A DNA stretch of 5,612 nucleotides from Alphaproteobacteria bacterium (GTDB taxonomy: Bacteria; Pseudomonadota; Alphaproteobacteria; Micropepsales; Micropepsaceae). The DNA lies in the NCBI GenBank assembly GCA_028869355.1, contig JAGWSK010000057.1:1-5612 (forward strand), read 5' to 3'. The notes beneath the pieces were generated by a model. That model searched no databases, was not told where the DNA came from, and worked only from the letters and a program-made list of their open reading frames with translations. This document shows positions 1 through 5,297 of the stretch, in pieces. A program made the translations under genes and the position numbers. Positions within the stretch are counted from its first letter, which is position 1; the number at the start of each line of letters is the position of its first letter.

Positions 1-2
1 AT

Positions 3-155
3 CTGCCGATTGCCGATGCGGTTTTGCGCTTTCGCCCGGTTCACACGGAGCCATCGGATGTAGCGCGCGTCCACGGAACCAATGAACGGCTCGCAGTCGC
101 CGATCTGGGTCCTGCGATCGCGTTCTACACGCGGCTGATTCAGGAATTGAAATAG
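3..155 (+). CDS. M20-family metallopeptidase/amidohydrolase, C-terminal fragment
   Basis: This is the last 50 residues of a gene that begins outside the window. The frame is open from the edge and ends at TAG 153-155. It contains the motif VHGTNERLAVADL followed by an amphipathic helix ending in YTRLIQELK. This matches the end of the catalytic domain in M20 zinc peptidases (carboxypeptidase G2, succinyl-diaminopimelate desuccinylase and dipeptidase relatives). In those proteins the His of an HG.NE motif (here codon 72-74) is a metal ligand and the final helix closes the domain. The family hydrolyses amide or peptide bonds with one or two zinc ions. The substrate cannot be read from this fragment. 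The gene is convergent with the propeller gene to its right. The family call rests on one short motif plus its position at the C-terminus. Confidence 0.7.
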   Translation: MPIADAVLRFRPVHTEPSDVARVHGTNERLAVADLGPAIAFYTRLIQELK

Positions 156-160
156 AGGAG

Positions 161-193
161 AGAGGAACGAGAAATCTCGCTTCTCGCTCCTCT
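161..193. terminator. Imperfect hairpin between convergent genes, possible bidirectional terminator
   Basis: The arms 161-173 and 181-193 are complementary over 13 positions except for one, and enclose a 7-nt loop. That position is an A/C mismatch in a plus-strand transcript and a G-U wobble in a minus-strand transcript. The hairpin sits in the 49-bp gap between two convergent stop codons, where a shared terminator would be expected. There is no clear T-run after either arm, so classical intrinsic termination is uncertain. Confidence 0.4.
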
Positions 194-204
194 TCACTCG
201 CTTC

Positions 205-1350
205 TCAGTTGACGGGTGAGAACTTCTGCACCCGGCTGGTTTCGCCGACTTCGCCGGTATAGAGATTGCCCTTCGAATCCATGAACGCGACATGCAGCAG
301 CACGAAGGCTCCGCCTTCGCGTCCCGGATGCCCGATTCTCTGCACAACCTGTCCGGTCTGGCGATCAAGCTCCCACACCGTCGCGTTGGCGATATCCGCA
401 ACGAAGATGTACTTCTGCTGCGGATCGGGCGAGAAGTCGACAGACCCCGCGGTGCCGCGAACTCTGGTGTTTCGCGCGATATAGAATTCCTTCAGGAACT
501 TGCCCTGTTTGGTGAACACCTGGATGCGATTGCCGGAGCGATCGCCGACATAAACAAGTCCATCTTTCGAGATACGGACTGCATGCACCGGGGACTTGAA
601 GTCCTTGGCGCCCGGCTCACCGTCCTTGCCGACGTCCGGCTGGCCGTCATTGCTGATTTCGCTCAGCGGTTTGCCATAGGCGCCCCAGCCGCGTTTGAAG
701 GCACCGGTATTCCAGTCGTAAACCATCACGCGCTTATTCAGATAGCCGTCCGCGATATAGATTTCGCCGGCGGCTTCATCGAGCGTGGCTGCGGCGACGC
801 CGCGGAGCAGAAGATCGGTCTGCTGATTATCCTGCTTCTGCTGCTGGCCGCGCGCGATCTTCGGGCCCCTGTGGCCGAAATCCTTGACGAATTTACCGTC
901 GGACGTGAATTTCAGGATCGTGTCGCCGGCCTGCGCGCCCGCGAAATACACATTGCCCTCATTGTCGGTGAAGATGGTGTGTTCCGAGGCTGGCCATCCC
1001 GGAACCATATCGGGCTTGCCCCAGGCTTTCAGCAGGTTACCGGCGGTGTCGAATTCCAGGACGGCGGGGGCACGGGCGCAGCATTCCGCCTCGCCTTTTG
1101 CGACGTTGTCCTCCTTGAGATCGCGCGGGCGGTTCAGCACCCAGATATGGTCATCTTTGTCCACGAACAGGCCGGTGATGCCGCCAAGGATCCAGTGGTT
1201 GGGCAGCGGTTTCGGCCAATTGGGATCATATTTGTATTTCGCCGGGCCCTCCGCGGCGGGTGCCGCAGTCCCGGTGCCGATGATGGATAGCGTGTACAGG
1301 CCGGCAATCACGGCCGACATCTTCAAAAAAGACCCAAGTCTGGAATGCAT
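205..1350 (-). CDS. Exported NHL-repeat six-bladed beta-propeller protein
   Basis: The product is 381 residues. The N-terminus is a Sec-type signal peptide: basic start (R4, K10), a hydrophobic core at about 11-28, and a likely cleavage site in the TAAPAAEG stretch near residue 32. The mature protein should act in the periplasm or outside the cell. Six NHL-like repeats follow, at about 57-111, 123-159, 183-223, 254-289, 302-340 and 351-377. Each has a D-x-x-G-x-[IVL]-Y/W-[VIA] core and a strand such as VLEF, ILKF or IQVF, as expected for one closed six-bladed propeller. Similar proteins are often annotated as peptidyl-alpha-hydroxyglycine alpha-amidating lyase family. I cannot confirm lyase residues, so the activity and ligand are unassigned. 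Oddities are a Gln-rich loop (about 169-177) and adjacent Cys90-Cys91. The frame stays open upstream to 1617, but the start at 1350 has a good Shine-Dalgarno and directly precedes the signal peptide. Confidence 0.85.
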   Translation of the reverse strand: MHSRLGSFLKMSAVIAGLYTLSIIGTGTAAPAAEGPAKYKYDPNWPKPLPNHWILGGITGLFVDKDDHIWVLNRPRDLKEDNVAKGEAECCARAPAVLEFDTAGNLLKAWGKPDMVPGWPASEHTIFTDNEGNVYFAGAQAGDTILKFTSDGKFVKDFGHRGPKIARGQQQKQDNQQTDLLLRGVAAATLDEAAGEIYIADGYLNKRVMVYDWNTGAFKRGWGAYGKPLSEISNDGQPDVGKDGEPGAKDFKSPVHAVRISKDGLVYVGDRSGNRIQVFTKQGKFLKEFYIARNTRVRGTAGSVDFSPDPQQKYIFVADIANATVWELDRQTGQVVQRIGHPGREGGAFVLLHVAFMDSKGNLYTGEVGETSRVQKFSPVN

Positions 1351-1738
1351 GCAAAACCTCCCGTTTGACGACGGCAGTCCCGACGCCGTTCGAGGCCGGA
1401 GCATAACGGGTAGGCCGTACATTAAACAGCGATCCTGCCGCCGGATAATGCATCCGTTTGAAATCGATTCCAGCTTGGGGACTAAGGGCGACTGCTGTTG
1501 CGGGGGGTCTGCACAAAAGAGGCTTGCCCCACGAGCGTAGCCGCCGAATCGACGCACACGCGAGTTTTGCACACGGGTGTGGATATGTGGACGGGCGCCG
1601 GAAATGCATGCGGGCACGTGTCATTGTCGAGGCCCCGCTCCTCTGATGAGCCGGTGGACTCATTGTTAGCCGTATCTGCTTGCGCCGGCAGGTTAATTCC
1701 ATCAACACTCGCGGCCTTTCGCGGCTGGGGAACGACAA
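1351..1738. other. 388-bp gene-free interval between divergent genes
   Basis: This interval separates the leftward propeller gene from the rightward dCTP deaminase gene, so it should carry promoters for both. I found no convincing sigma70-type -35/-10 pair on either strand, no tRNA-like sequence and no believable small gene. The short frames here are Arg-, Pro- or Cys-rich and have no ribosome binding site. Two short palindromes are visible: an inverted repeat at 1442-1456 (CGGAT/ATCCG arms, 5-nt centre), about 90 nt upstream of the propeller start, and CACAC-GG-GTGTG at 1570-1581. Either could be an operator, but nothing identifies a regulator. Confidence 0.5.
1357..1362 (-). promoter_or_regulatory. 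Shine-Dalgarno GGGAGG of the propeller gene
   Basis: On the minus strand GGGAGG lies 6 nt before the ATG at 1350. This is near-ideal spacing and it decides the start. The 89-residue upstream extension of the frame has no signal-peptide logic and is rejected. Confidence 0.8.
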
Positions 1739-2959
1739 ATGGGCATTGGCGATAGCGGCGGGGCATCCGGCTTGTTCGCCGCGATGGGCGCGGGTGCGGC
1801 CCACGGTGGCAACGTGGTGGAGCACCCGGGAGGAAGCGGCATCCTTTCCTACGCGGCACTGAAGAACATGGTCCGCGAAGGCGATATTATCGGCATGTCA
1901 GAAATCCTGCCAAATCAGATCCAGCCCGCAAGCATCGACCTTCGCCTCGGCCGTAAAGCATATAGGGTCCGAGCCAGTTTCCTGCCTGGACCAAAATCGA
2001 GCGTTATGAACAAGGTCGAGCAGCTTGACGGGCTCCCGCCGATTGACCTCTCAGACGGTGCCGTATTTGAACGTGGCGCGGTATATGTCGTCGAACTCCT
2101 GGAGCGCCTACGGCTCACGAATGGCGTCGCTGGCACTGCAAACCCGAAAAGTTCAACCGGGCGCCTCGACGTTCTGACGCGGCTGATTACGAACGAAGCA
2201 ACGGCGTTTGATCGCGTCGAGAAAAAATATGATGGGCCGCTTTACGTTGAGGTCGCGCCGCAAGCGTTTAGCGTTGTGGTCCGCACTGGCACCCGCCTGA
2301 ACCAACTGCGCTTCCACCGCGGGACGTCGCCGGGGGCAACGATCAGTGAAGTTCAGCGGCTCTATAGCGAGGGCCAATTAACGACACCTTGTGCGGGTGG
2401 CCAGCGCCTGCCGCTTCGTGGCGCGCACGTACCGGTCTCCGTTGACCTCCTCGGACAGGGTGGCGGGTCAATCGTCGGTTACAAGGCCAAAAAAGCCACA
2501 AACAAAATCGACCTCGACAAGATCGGCTTCTACGATCCTCGTGATTTCTGGGAGAAGATTGATTCGTCCAATGGCTGGCTCAATCTTGACCAAGGCGATT
2601 TTTACATCCTCGCCACGTGCGAGGATGTTGGGGTGCCACCGAAATATGCTGCCGAGATGGTGCCATATGAAGCCGGTTCAGGCGAATTCCGGGTGCACTA
2701 CGCTGGGTTCTTCGACCCCGGGTTTGGGTATTCCGGCGACGGAGCTCATGGTAGCAAAGCTGTCCTGGAAGTCCGCTCGTACGGTGTTTCTTTCACGTTG
2801 GAGCACGGCCAGACAGTCGGTTGGCTGAATTACAGCCGCCTCTTTGGCGGCTCACCTGACCGAGTGTATGGCGCGGGCATCGGGTCGAATTACCACGGGC
2901 AGGGCGTCGCACTGGCGAAGCAGTTCAAACCTTGGCAAACTAACGTCGCGGATCGCTGA
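1739..2959 (+). CDS. dcd: 2'-deoxycytidine 5'-triphosphate deaminase, tandem two-domain form
   Basis: The enzyme deaminates dCTP to dUTP in the cytoplasm, supplying dUMP for thymidylate synthesis. The 406 residues are about twice the length of single-domain E. coli Dcd (193) and hold two dUTPase-fold halves. Half one has S-x-D-L-R-L-G (65-71), K-S-S-T-G-R (137-142) and Y-V-E-V (169-172). These match the RSSLAR Ser111/Arg115 motif and the catalytic Glu138 of E. coli Dcd. Half two has VSVDLLG (233-239), S-G-E-F-R (314-318), FDPGFG (325-330, like IDPGW) and V-L-E-V (342-345). The long two-domain form is the one annotated as DCD in Alphaproteobacteria. The start is uncertain. ATG 1739 lacks a clear Shine-Dalgarno and adds a Gly/Ala-rich leader of about 34 residues. 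ATG 1784 or the GTG at 1814, the latter preceded by GGTGG, are in-frame alternatives that sit closer to the conserved GILSY start of the domain. Confidence 0.9.
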   Translation: MGIGDSGGASGLFAAMGAGAAHGGNVVEHPGGSGILSYAALKNMVREGDIIGMSEILPNQIQPASIDLRLGRKAYRVRASFLPGPKSSVMNKVEQLDGLPPIDLSDGAVFERGAVYVVELLERLRLTNGVAGTANPKSSTGRLDVLTRLITNEATAFDRVEKKYDGPLYVEVAPQAFSVVVRTGTRLNQLRFHRGTSPGATISEVQRLYSEGQLTTPCAGGQRLPLRGAHVPVSVDLLGQGGGSIVGYKAKKATNKIDLDKIGFYDPRDFWEKIDSSNGWLNLDQGDFYILATCEDVGVPPKYAAEMVPYEAGSGEFRVHYAGFFDPGFGYSGDGAHGSKAVLEVRSYGVSFTLEHGQTVGWLNYSRLFGGSPDRVYGAGIGSNYHGQGVALAKQFKPWQTNVADR

Positions 2960-2981
2960 TGGCCTGCGACTCAGGTGCGGT

Positions 2982-3461
2982 TCACTTCTCCGCACTCTCG
3001 CATTGCAGCTGGATGTAATTTTCAATCCCGATCTTCGGGATCAACTGAAGCTGCGTTTCGAGGAATTCGATCGCATCCTCTTCATCTTCAAGAATATGGG
3101 AAAGCAGGTCGCGCGTGACGTAGTCCCGCATGGCCTCGCAATCGGTGATCGCCTGACGCAGATCACCCGTGCCCTTTTGTTCCAACTGCAAATCACACGA
3201 GAGAATTTCCCCGACATTCTCGCCGATCAGCAATTTGTCGAGCTCCTGTAAATTCGGCAGTCCTTCGAGCAGAAGTATGCGTTCGATCAGCTCGTCCGCA
3301 TGCTTCATTTCATCGATCGACTCGTCGTATTCACGACGGCCGAGCTTTTGCACGCCCCAGTGGCGCAACATCCGGGCATGCAGGAAATACTGGTTGATGG
3401 CGGTGAGTTCGTTGCGCAGGACCCGGTTGAGGTGATCGACGATCTTGGGGTCACCGCGCAT
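2982..3461 (-). CDS. bfr: Bacterioferritin (haem-binding ferritin), ferroxidase ligand His130 replaced by Ala
   Basis: Bacterioferritin forms a 24-subunit cytoplasmic shell that oxidises Fe(II) and stores it as a ferric mineral, with haem bound between subunit pairs. The 159 residues match E. coli Bfr (158) nearly without gaps. Motifs include NELTAINQYFLHARM (17-31), the ESIDEMKHAD helix (47-56), LEGLPNL (65-71) and DYVTRDLL (113-120). Met52, the haem ligand, is present. Ferroxidase ligands Glu18, Glu51, His54, Glu94 and Glu127 are present, but position 130, normally His, is Ala (GCG, bases 3072-3074). The DEEDAIEFLE stretch aligns directly with DEEGHIDWLE of E. coli. The gene follows bfd with an 8-bp gap. 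Its Shine-Dalgarno AGGTG (3467-3471) overlaps the bfd stop codon and lies 5 nt from the ATG, which suggests translational coupling. It is convergent with dcd, 22 bp away. Confidence 0.95.
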   Translation of the reverse strand: MRGDPKIVDHLNRVLRNELTAINQYFLHARMLRHWGVQKLGRREYDESIDEMKHADELIERILLLEGLPNLQELDKLLIGENVGEILSCDLQLEQKGTGDLRQAITDCEAMRDYVTRDLLSHILEDEEDAIEFLETQLQLIPKIGIENYIQLQCESAEK

Positions 3462-3469
3462 TTGGGCAC

Positions 3470-3652
3470 CTATTCCCTGTGAGGCCCCGAGGAAGATTTA
3501 CGGTTCAAGGGCCGAACCATGTCCTGGACAAAGGGAACGCATTTCCCGCACGTCGGACGCACGCCAAGCGAACGATATGCATCCCCCACGGTCGTTGCGC
3601 GGGTGCGGCGCACGTCGTGATCGGTGAGGGCATGGCAGACGCAAAGGTACAC
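3470..3652 (-). CDS. bfd: Bacterioferritin-associated ferredoxin, [2Fe-2S]
   Basis: Bfd delivers electrons to bacterioferritin so that stored ferric iron is reduced and released. From the GTG at 3652 the product is 60 residues, close to E. coli Bfd (64), and begins VYLCVCHALTD like the MYVCLCNGISD start of the family. The four cluster cysteines are Cys4, Cys6, Cys35 and Cys38 (C-x-C near the N-terminus, C-G-K-C later). The GTG has GAGAAG 5 nt upstream (3658-3663). An in-frame ATG at 3691 would add 13 residues, MRLIIVLNKREAP, that the family lacks. It has no Shine-Dalgarno and would place the Fur-like operator inside the coding region, so GTG is preferred. The C-terminal tail (about 47-60) is polar and probably disordered. 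The gene is first in a bfd-bfr pair. Confidence 0.9.
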   Translation of the reverse strand: MYLCVCHALTDHDVRRTRATTVGDAYRSLGVRPTCGKCVPFVQDMVRPLNRKSSSGPHRE

Positions 3653-3670
3653 GGGTGCTTCTCGCTTGTT

Positions 3671-3689
3671 GAGAACGATTATCAATCTC
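3671..3689 (-). promoter_or_regulatory. Fur-box-like operator upstream of bfd-bfr
   Basis: On the minus strand the 19 bases GAGATTGATAATCGTTCTC match the classical Fur consensus GATAATGATAATCATTATC at 15 of 19 positions. The TGAGA/TCTCA ends at 3670 and 3690 are symmetrical. The site ends 18 nt before the preferred GTG start of bfd, where a repressor would block RNA polymerase. Fur repression of bfd under high iron is known in enterobacteria. In some Alphaproteobacteria Irr or RirA take over iron control, so the regulator's identity is inferred. Confidence 0.7.
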
Positions 3690-3710
3690 ATTCTGCCGGA
3701 GAATTGTCAA
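3678..3710 (-). promoter_or_regulatory. Possible bfd promoter elements TTGACA and GATAAT
   Basis: On the minus strand a perfect TTGACA (3705-3710) precedes GATAAT (3678-3683), a 5 of 6 match to the -10 consensus that lies inside the Fur-like box. The spacer is 21 bp, longer than the usual 16-19. Either the true -10 is a weaker overlapping hexamer or one of these elements is accidental. The position just before bfd supports a promoter here. Confidence 0.4.
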
Positions 3711-3744
3711 ATAAGGACTGCCCGCCCACACCGCCCCGCTTCGG

Positions 3745-4410
3745 CTACAGCACAAAACGCAGGCCGAACGTCGCGTAAGGACCGCGGTTTTGGTCGTCGG
3801 CGCTGAGGCGCAGGATCGGACGGGCAATGATCCCGCCCAGATTGAGCGCCGTCACAAGCGCGTCGGCGAAGGTGATCCGGCCGGTGCTCTCGACCGAAAG
3901 CGTAAAGCGCTCCTGGAAAGGCAGCGTGAACAGCCGGAAGACCACATCGCTCCCGCCATGGACATAGACCATGTGTTTTCGCCGGGGAATTATGTACTGG
4001 TCTTCGACCCCAACCAGGGGCGCCCAGTCGCCGAATGATCGCGACAAAGTGGCCTTTGCATCGCCGAAATTGTTCCCGCTTCCGGCAATATCCCACCACG
4101 CAGCCTGCGCGCGCAGCAGCCAGGGACCGATGGCGCCAATCCAGCCGCCGGTCAGGTCGACTTCATCGCCGGGGGCTCCGAACAGTTTCGTGGGGTCGTA
4201 AAGCTGGTGCGAATCCCAGATGTCGGCGAAGAGACCGAGCACGCCCGGCACGTATATGTCGGTTTGGACGACCGGGCGTGCAGTCACCAGAAAGTTGGAT
4301 TCAGGCAGCAGATAGCCGGAGAGAATTTCCGTCGTCACCACCACCTGTGCGGCCGCGTCCGCGGGCACAAGTGCCAGGCAAAAGACAACGGCAATCGCGG
4401 CAAGTTTCAT
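3745..4410 (-). CDS. Exported protein, probable small outer-membrane beta-barrel, function unknown
   Basis: The product is 221 residues from the ATG at 4410. It opens with a clear signal peptide: MK, a hydrophobic core LAAIAVVFCLALV, then ADAAA before Q22. Cys11 is in the core and is not a lipobox. The mature part is rich in alternating hydrophobic/polar stretches and aromatic residues with Gly/Asp turns, for example TTEILSGYL (26-34), RPVVQTDIYV (45-54), DEVDLTGGWIGAIGPW (82-97) and FTLSVESTGRITF (169-181). It ends YATFGLRFVL, a beta-strand closing on a hydrophobic residue as outer-membrane barrels do. The pattern recalls TorF-like small putative porins, but I recognise no specific family. 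An in-frame TTG at 4446 would add 12 residues ahead of the signal peptide and is less likely, although no strong Shine-Dalgarno precedes the ATG either. It lies 79 bp downstream of the cytochrome gene, possibly in one transcript. It could instead be a periplasmic beta-rich protein. Confidence 0.65.
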   Translation of the reverse strand: MKLAAIAVVFCLALVPADAAAQVVVTTEILSGYLLPESNFLVTARPVVQTDIYVPGVLGLFADIWDSHQLYDPTKLFGAPGDEVDLTGGWIGAIGPWLLRAQAAWWDIAGSGNNFGDAKATLSRSFGDWAPLVGVEDQYIIPRRKHMVYVHGGSDVVFRLFTLPFQERFTLSVESTGRITFADALVTALNLGGIIARPILRLSADDQNRGPYATFGLRFVL

Positions 4411-4489
4411 TAGCCGTGATTGGCTGATTCCCGCATCGCCGGGCAATAGCCCCCTTGGCCGCGGGCGCGAATCCCATACGTGACGCCAG

Positions 4490-5251
4490 CTAGGACAGGT
4501 TTTTCCGCGGGACTCGACCGGTGATCATCGCCTGCACATGGCCAGGAAAGCCCACAAGCAACAGCATCGCGAGGTGGATGATCAGGAAAATGACGAGCAG
4601 ACTGACGAACACAAAATGCAGCGTGCGCGCCGACTGATGTCCGCCGAGGATGGTCGCGAGGAACGGGAATACGGACGCCACGGTGAACGACATCGCAAGC
4701 CCGGTCCAGATGATACCCGGAAAGATCACGAAAACCACCGCGAGGTAGGCCAGGCGCTGGACGACATTGTATCTCCAGACGTCGTCGGCCGGGATTCTTC
4801 TCCAGCGCAAATGGTTGCTGAGCACGGTCCAGACGGTGGAGAGGTTGAATTCGCTGCGTGCCGGAACCAACTGCCGGCGGAAATGGCCAGTTGCAAAACC
4901 GGCGACGAGATAGATGACGCCGGCAAAAACCAGAATCCAGGCGAACAGGAAATGGATCGGCCGATTCCAGACGGAGGGTCCGATAATCATCGGCAGGGGG
5001 AGATCAATCAGCGACGGCGTTCCGATGGCGCCGGTCTCGCCCCAATACAACCGCGGATGCGAAATGAGGATGCCGGTGCCGCTGACAAGCAGTCCCAGAA
5101 CGCCGATCACCATTGTCCAGTGCGCCGTCCGCACCATCGCGCTGTGGCGCAAGCCGACGGATACGCGAACCCGTCCCTTCGCGGCGACATTGTCCGGCAA
5201 CTGAAGATGTTCTTCGACTGTGGGAGTGAAACTATTGGCCGCCATGCTCAT
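4490..5251 (-). CDS. Cytochrome b561-type membrane protein (Ni/Fe-hydrogenase b-type cytochrome-like)
   Basis: The product is 253 residues from ATG 5251. ATG 5245 is equally possible, and a TTG at 5284 would lengthen it by 11. Four transmembrane helices are visible, at about 44-64, 100-122, 166-188 and 210-234. Candidate haem b axial histidines are His44 (R-T-A-H-W, helix 1), His100 (I-H-F-L-F-A-W, helix 2), and His212 and His226 in helix 4. This arrangement fits the di-haem cytochrome b domain shared by hydrogenase, formate dehydrogenase and thiosulfate reductase membrane subunits and by stand-alone b561 proteins. These exchange electrons between the quinone pool and a periplasmic or membrane partner. 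A hydrophilic N-terminus of about 40 residues and a loop of about 40 residues between helices 2 and 3 are present. No molybdopterin, hydrogenase or cytochrome c gene is in the window, so the partner is unknown. It follows the methyltransferase gene by 46 bp. Confidence 0.8.
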   Translation of the reverse strand: MSMAANSFTPTVEEHLQLPDNVAAKGRVRVSVGLRHSAMVRTAHWTMVIGVLGLLVSGTGILISHPRLYWGETGAIGTPSLIDLPLPMIIGPSVWNRPIHFLFAWILVFAGVIYLVAGFATGHFRRQLVPARSEFNLSTVWTVLSNHLRWRRIPADDVWRYNVVQRLAYLAVVFVIFPGIIWTGLAMSFTVASVFPFLATILGGHQSARTLHFVFVSLLVIFLIIHLAMLLLVGFPGHVQAMITGRVPRKNLS

Positions 5252-5297
5252 ACCCGGATTTCGATCGCGCCAAGCATAGCACAAATTGGACGGACGA

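Noticed and set aside
292..1290. Long plus-strand open frame (332 codons) opposite the NHL propeller gene
   Set aside because: It is antisense to a protein with a signal peptide, Shine-Dalgarno and six recognisable repeats. Its translation shows no family motif, and such frames are common in GC-rich DNA.
1351..1617. N-terminal extension of the propeller frame to 1617
   Set aside because: The extension is Arg/Pro/Cys-rich, has no ribosome binding site, and would bury the signal peptide 89 residues inside the protein. ATG 1350 has GGGAGG at good spacing.
1458..1755. Short plus-strand frames in the divergent intergenic interval
   Set aside because: They have no Shine-Dalgarno, atypical Arg/Cys-rich composition and overlapping alternatives in several frames, so they look like chance open frames.
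2963..2975. CCTG/CAGG inverted repeat in the 22-bp gap between dcd and bfr
   Set aside because: A 4-bp stem with no T-run is too short to call a terminator.
3479..3827. Overlapping frames on both strands across bfd and its promoter
   Set aside because: They are shadows of bfd, which is identified by its four cysteines. None carries its own motif or ribosome binding site.
4441..4452. GGGC-AATA-GCCC hairpin upstream of the barrel gene
   Set aside because: A 4-bp stem is expected by chance in this GC-rich sequence and has no supporting context.
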